Shown here one piece after another: positions 6,453 to 6,709 of a stretch of 6,709 nucleotides of DNA. The notes below the pieces were generated by a model. It did not search any database, was not told the origin of the DNA, and saw only the letters and a program-made list of their open reading frames with translations. Every line of letters begins with the position of its first letter. Within the stretch, counting starts at the first letter, position 1. Position numbers and translations under genes: made by a program. The stretch is from Firmicutes bacterium UBA5559 (lineage in GTDB: Bacteria; Bacillota; Clostridia; Peptostreptococcales; Anaerovoracaceae): positions 1-6,709 of the forward strand of contig DIMT01000018.1 of assembly GCA_002425705.1 (NCBI GenBank), given 5' to 3'.

Positions 6453-6709
6453 TTATCGAGAATAGATCAGGTCCAGTTCCATGTCAAAGATTTCTTCCGG
6501 AGCTTTGTATCCCGGCATTTTCCTGAGCAGGCCATTGATTCAATACTCCAGGAGGCTGGTGGCCTCTTGGCTATAGCCAGAGATCCACTTTCCTGTCAAT
6601 CATTTATGTGCTCGGGGCGACAACCAATGCTGTCGCCCCGGATCTTCTTGTTCTTCCGAATGACACTTCCTTTGGCCTTGCGGCGGAGTTTGAGGGGCAG
6701 GTGGTGGTT
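6453..6709 (-). pseudogene. IS30-family transposase relic, catalytic core deleted, partial at the window edge
   Basis: Two frames carry transposase remains. From the right edge, 37 codons read LPLKLRRKAKG…RKNKKIRGDSIGCRPEHIND and stop at TGA (6596-6598) where an Arg codon is expected (IND-R-QEFGHWE in relatives). In another frame GKWISGYSQEATSLLEY, an in-frame TGA (6540-6542), then INGLLRKMPGYKAPEEIF…LDLIYSR and TAA (6453-6455) match the family's C-terminus (the G-Y-K-x-P-E-E-x-F motif). The DDE catalytic stretch between them, probably well over 100 residues, is gone; the junction is near 6588-6595. With a frameshift, two internal stops and no catalytic triad it cannot be active. The N-terminal HTH part would lie beyond the window. 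Confidence 0.85.
6613..6640. repeat. GC-rich hairpin inside the transposase relic
   Basis: CGGGGCGACA (6613-6622) pairs perfectly with TGTCGCCCCG (6631-6640) around an 8-nt loop. It lies in codons for the R-G-D-S-I-G-C-R-P segment. There is no adjacent U-tract, so it is not a standard terminator. It may be a coding coincidence or a structure that limits transposase expression. Confidence 0.6.

Larger units (their letters stand above)
3088..6709. mobile_element. Candidate genomic island (distal end) inserted at the 3' end of guaA; extends past the window
   Basis: The block begins exactly where the guaA-tail homology stops. It carries cargo unrelated to the left block, has long AT-rich gene-poor stretches (3088-3300, 5976-6450) and contains an IS30 relic. 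By eye the GGDEF gene is also less GC-rich than the guaA-like gene. No integrase is in view; in guaA-targeted islands it usually sits next to the reconstituted guaA, which would lie to the right of this window. The right boundary is unknown. Confidence 0.45.

Overview
The window looks like a piece of a Clostridia-type (Firmicutes) chromosome. The evidence is strong AGGAG-type ribosome sites, a TTGAAA-N17-TATAAT promoter, intrinsic terminators with long U-tracts, an IS30-family relic, and protein families that are common in anaerobic Gram-positives. I cannot name the genus. All genes that I can support lie on the minus strand, so transcription runs from right to left.

Left block (about 1-3090). 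A promoter at 2943-2971 drives a two-gene operon. The first gene encodes a ~520-aa protein with an N-terminal helix-turn-helix and an unrecognised body. The second overlaps it by ATGA and encodes a GMP-synthase homologue (GuaA-like, 429 aa). Its ATP-pyrophosphatase and dimerisation parts look complete. Its glutamine amidotransferase domain is cut down by roughly 90 residues and has lost the catalytic Cys and His. Just upstream of the promoter sit an intrinsic terminator (3013-3050) and, in front of it, an isolated scrap that reads GSIEWE-stop. That is the C-terminal tail of a second guaA whose body is missing from the window.

Right block (about 3088-6709 and beyond). The guaA tail abuts unrelated DNA, the classic picture of a genomic island integrated into the 3' end of guaA. 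The block carries a two-gene operon with a 29-bp overlap: an iron-dependent alcohol dehydrogenase of the regulatory ErcA type, then a soluble PAS-GGDEF-HD-GYP cyclic-di-GMP enzyme. Upstream is an AT-rich gene-poor stretch, and the window ends in a decayed IS30-family transposase with its catalytic core deleted. I see no terminator of its own for the ercA/GGDEF operon; the old guaA terminator at 3013-3050 is correctly oriented to stop it.

How the parts may work together: the right-hand operon plausibly links an alcohol or aldehyde signal, sensed through ErcA, to cyclic-di-GMP turnover (inference from family knowledge and gene coupling). The left-hand operon pairs a DNA-binding protein with an ammonia-only or partner-dependent GMP synthetase. 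It is the least explained part of the window and the best candidate for an undescribed system.
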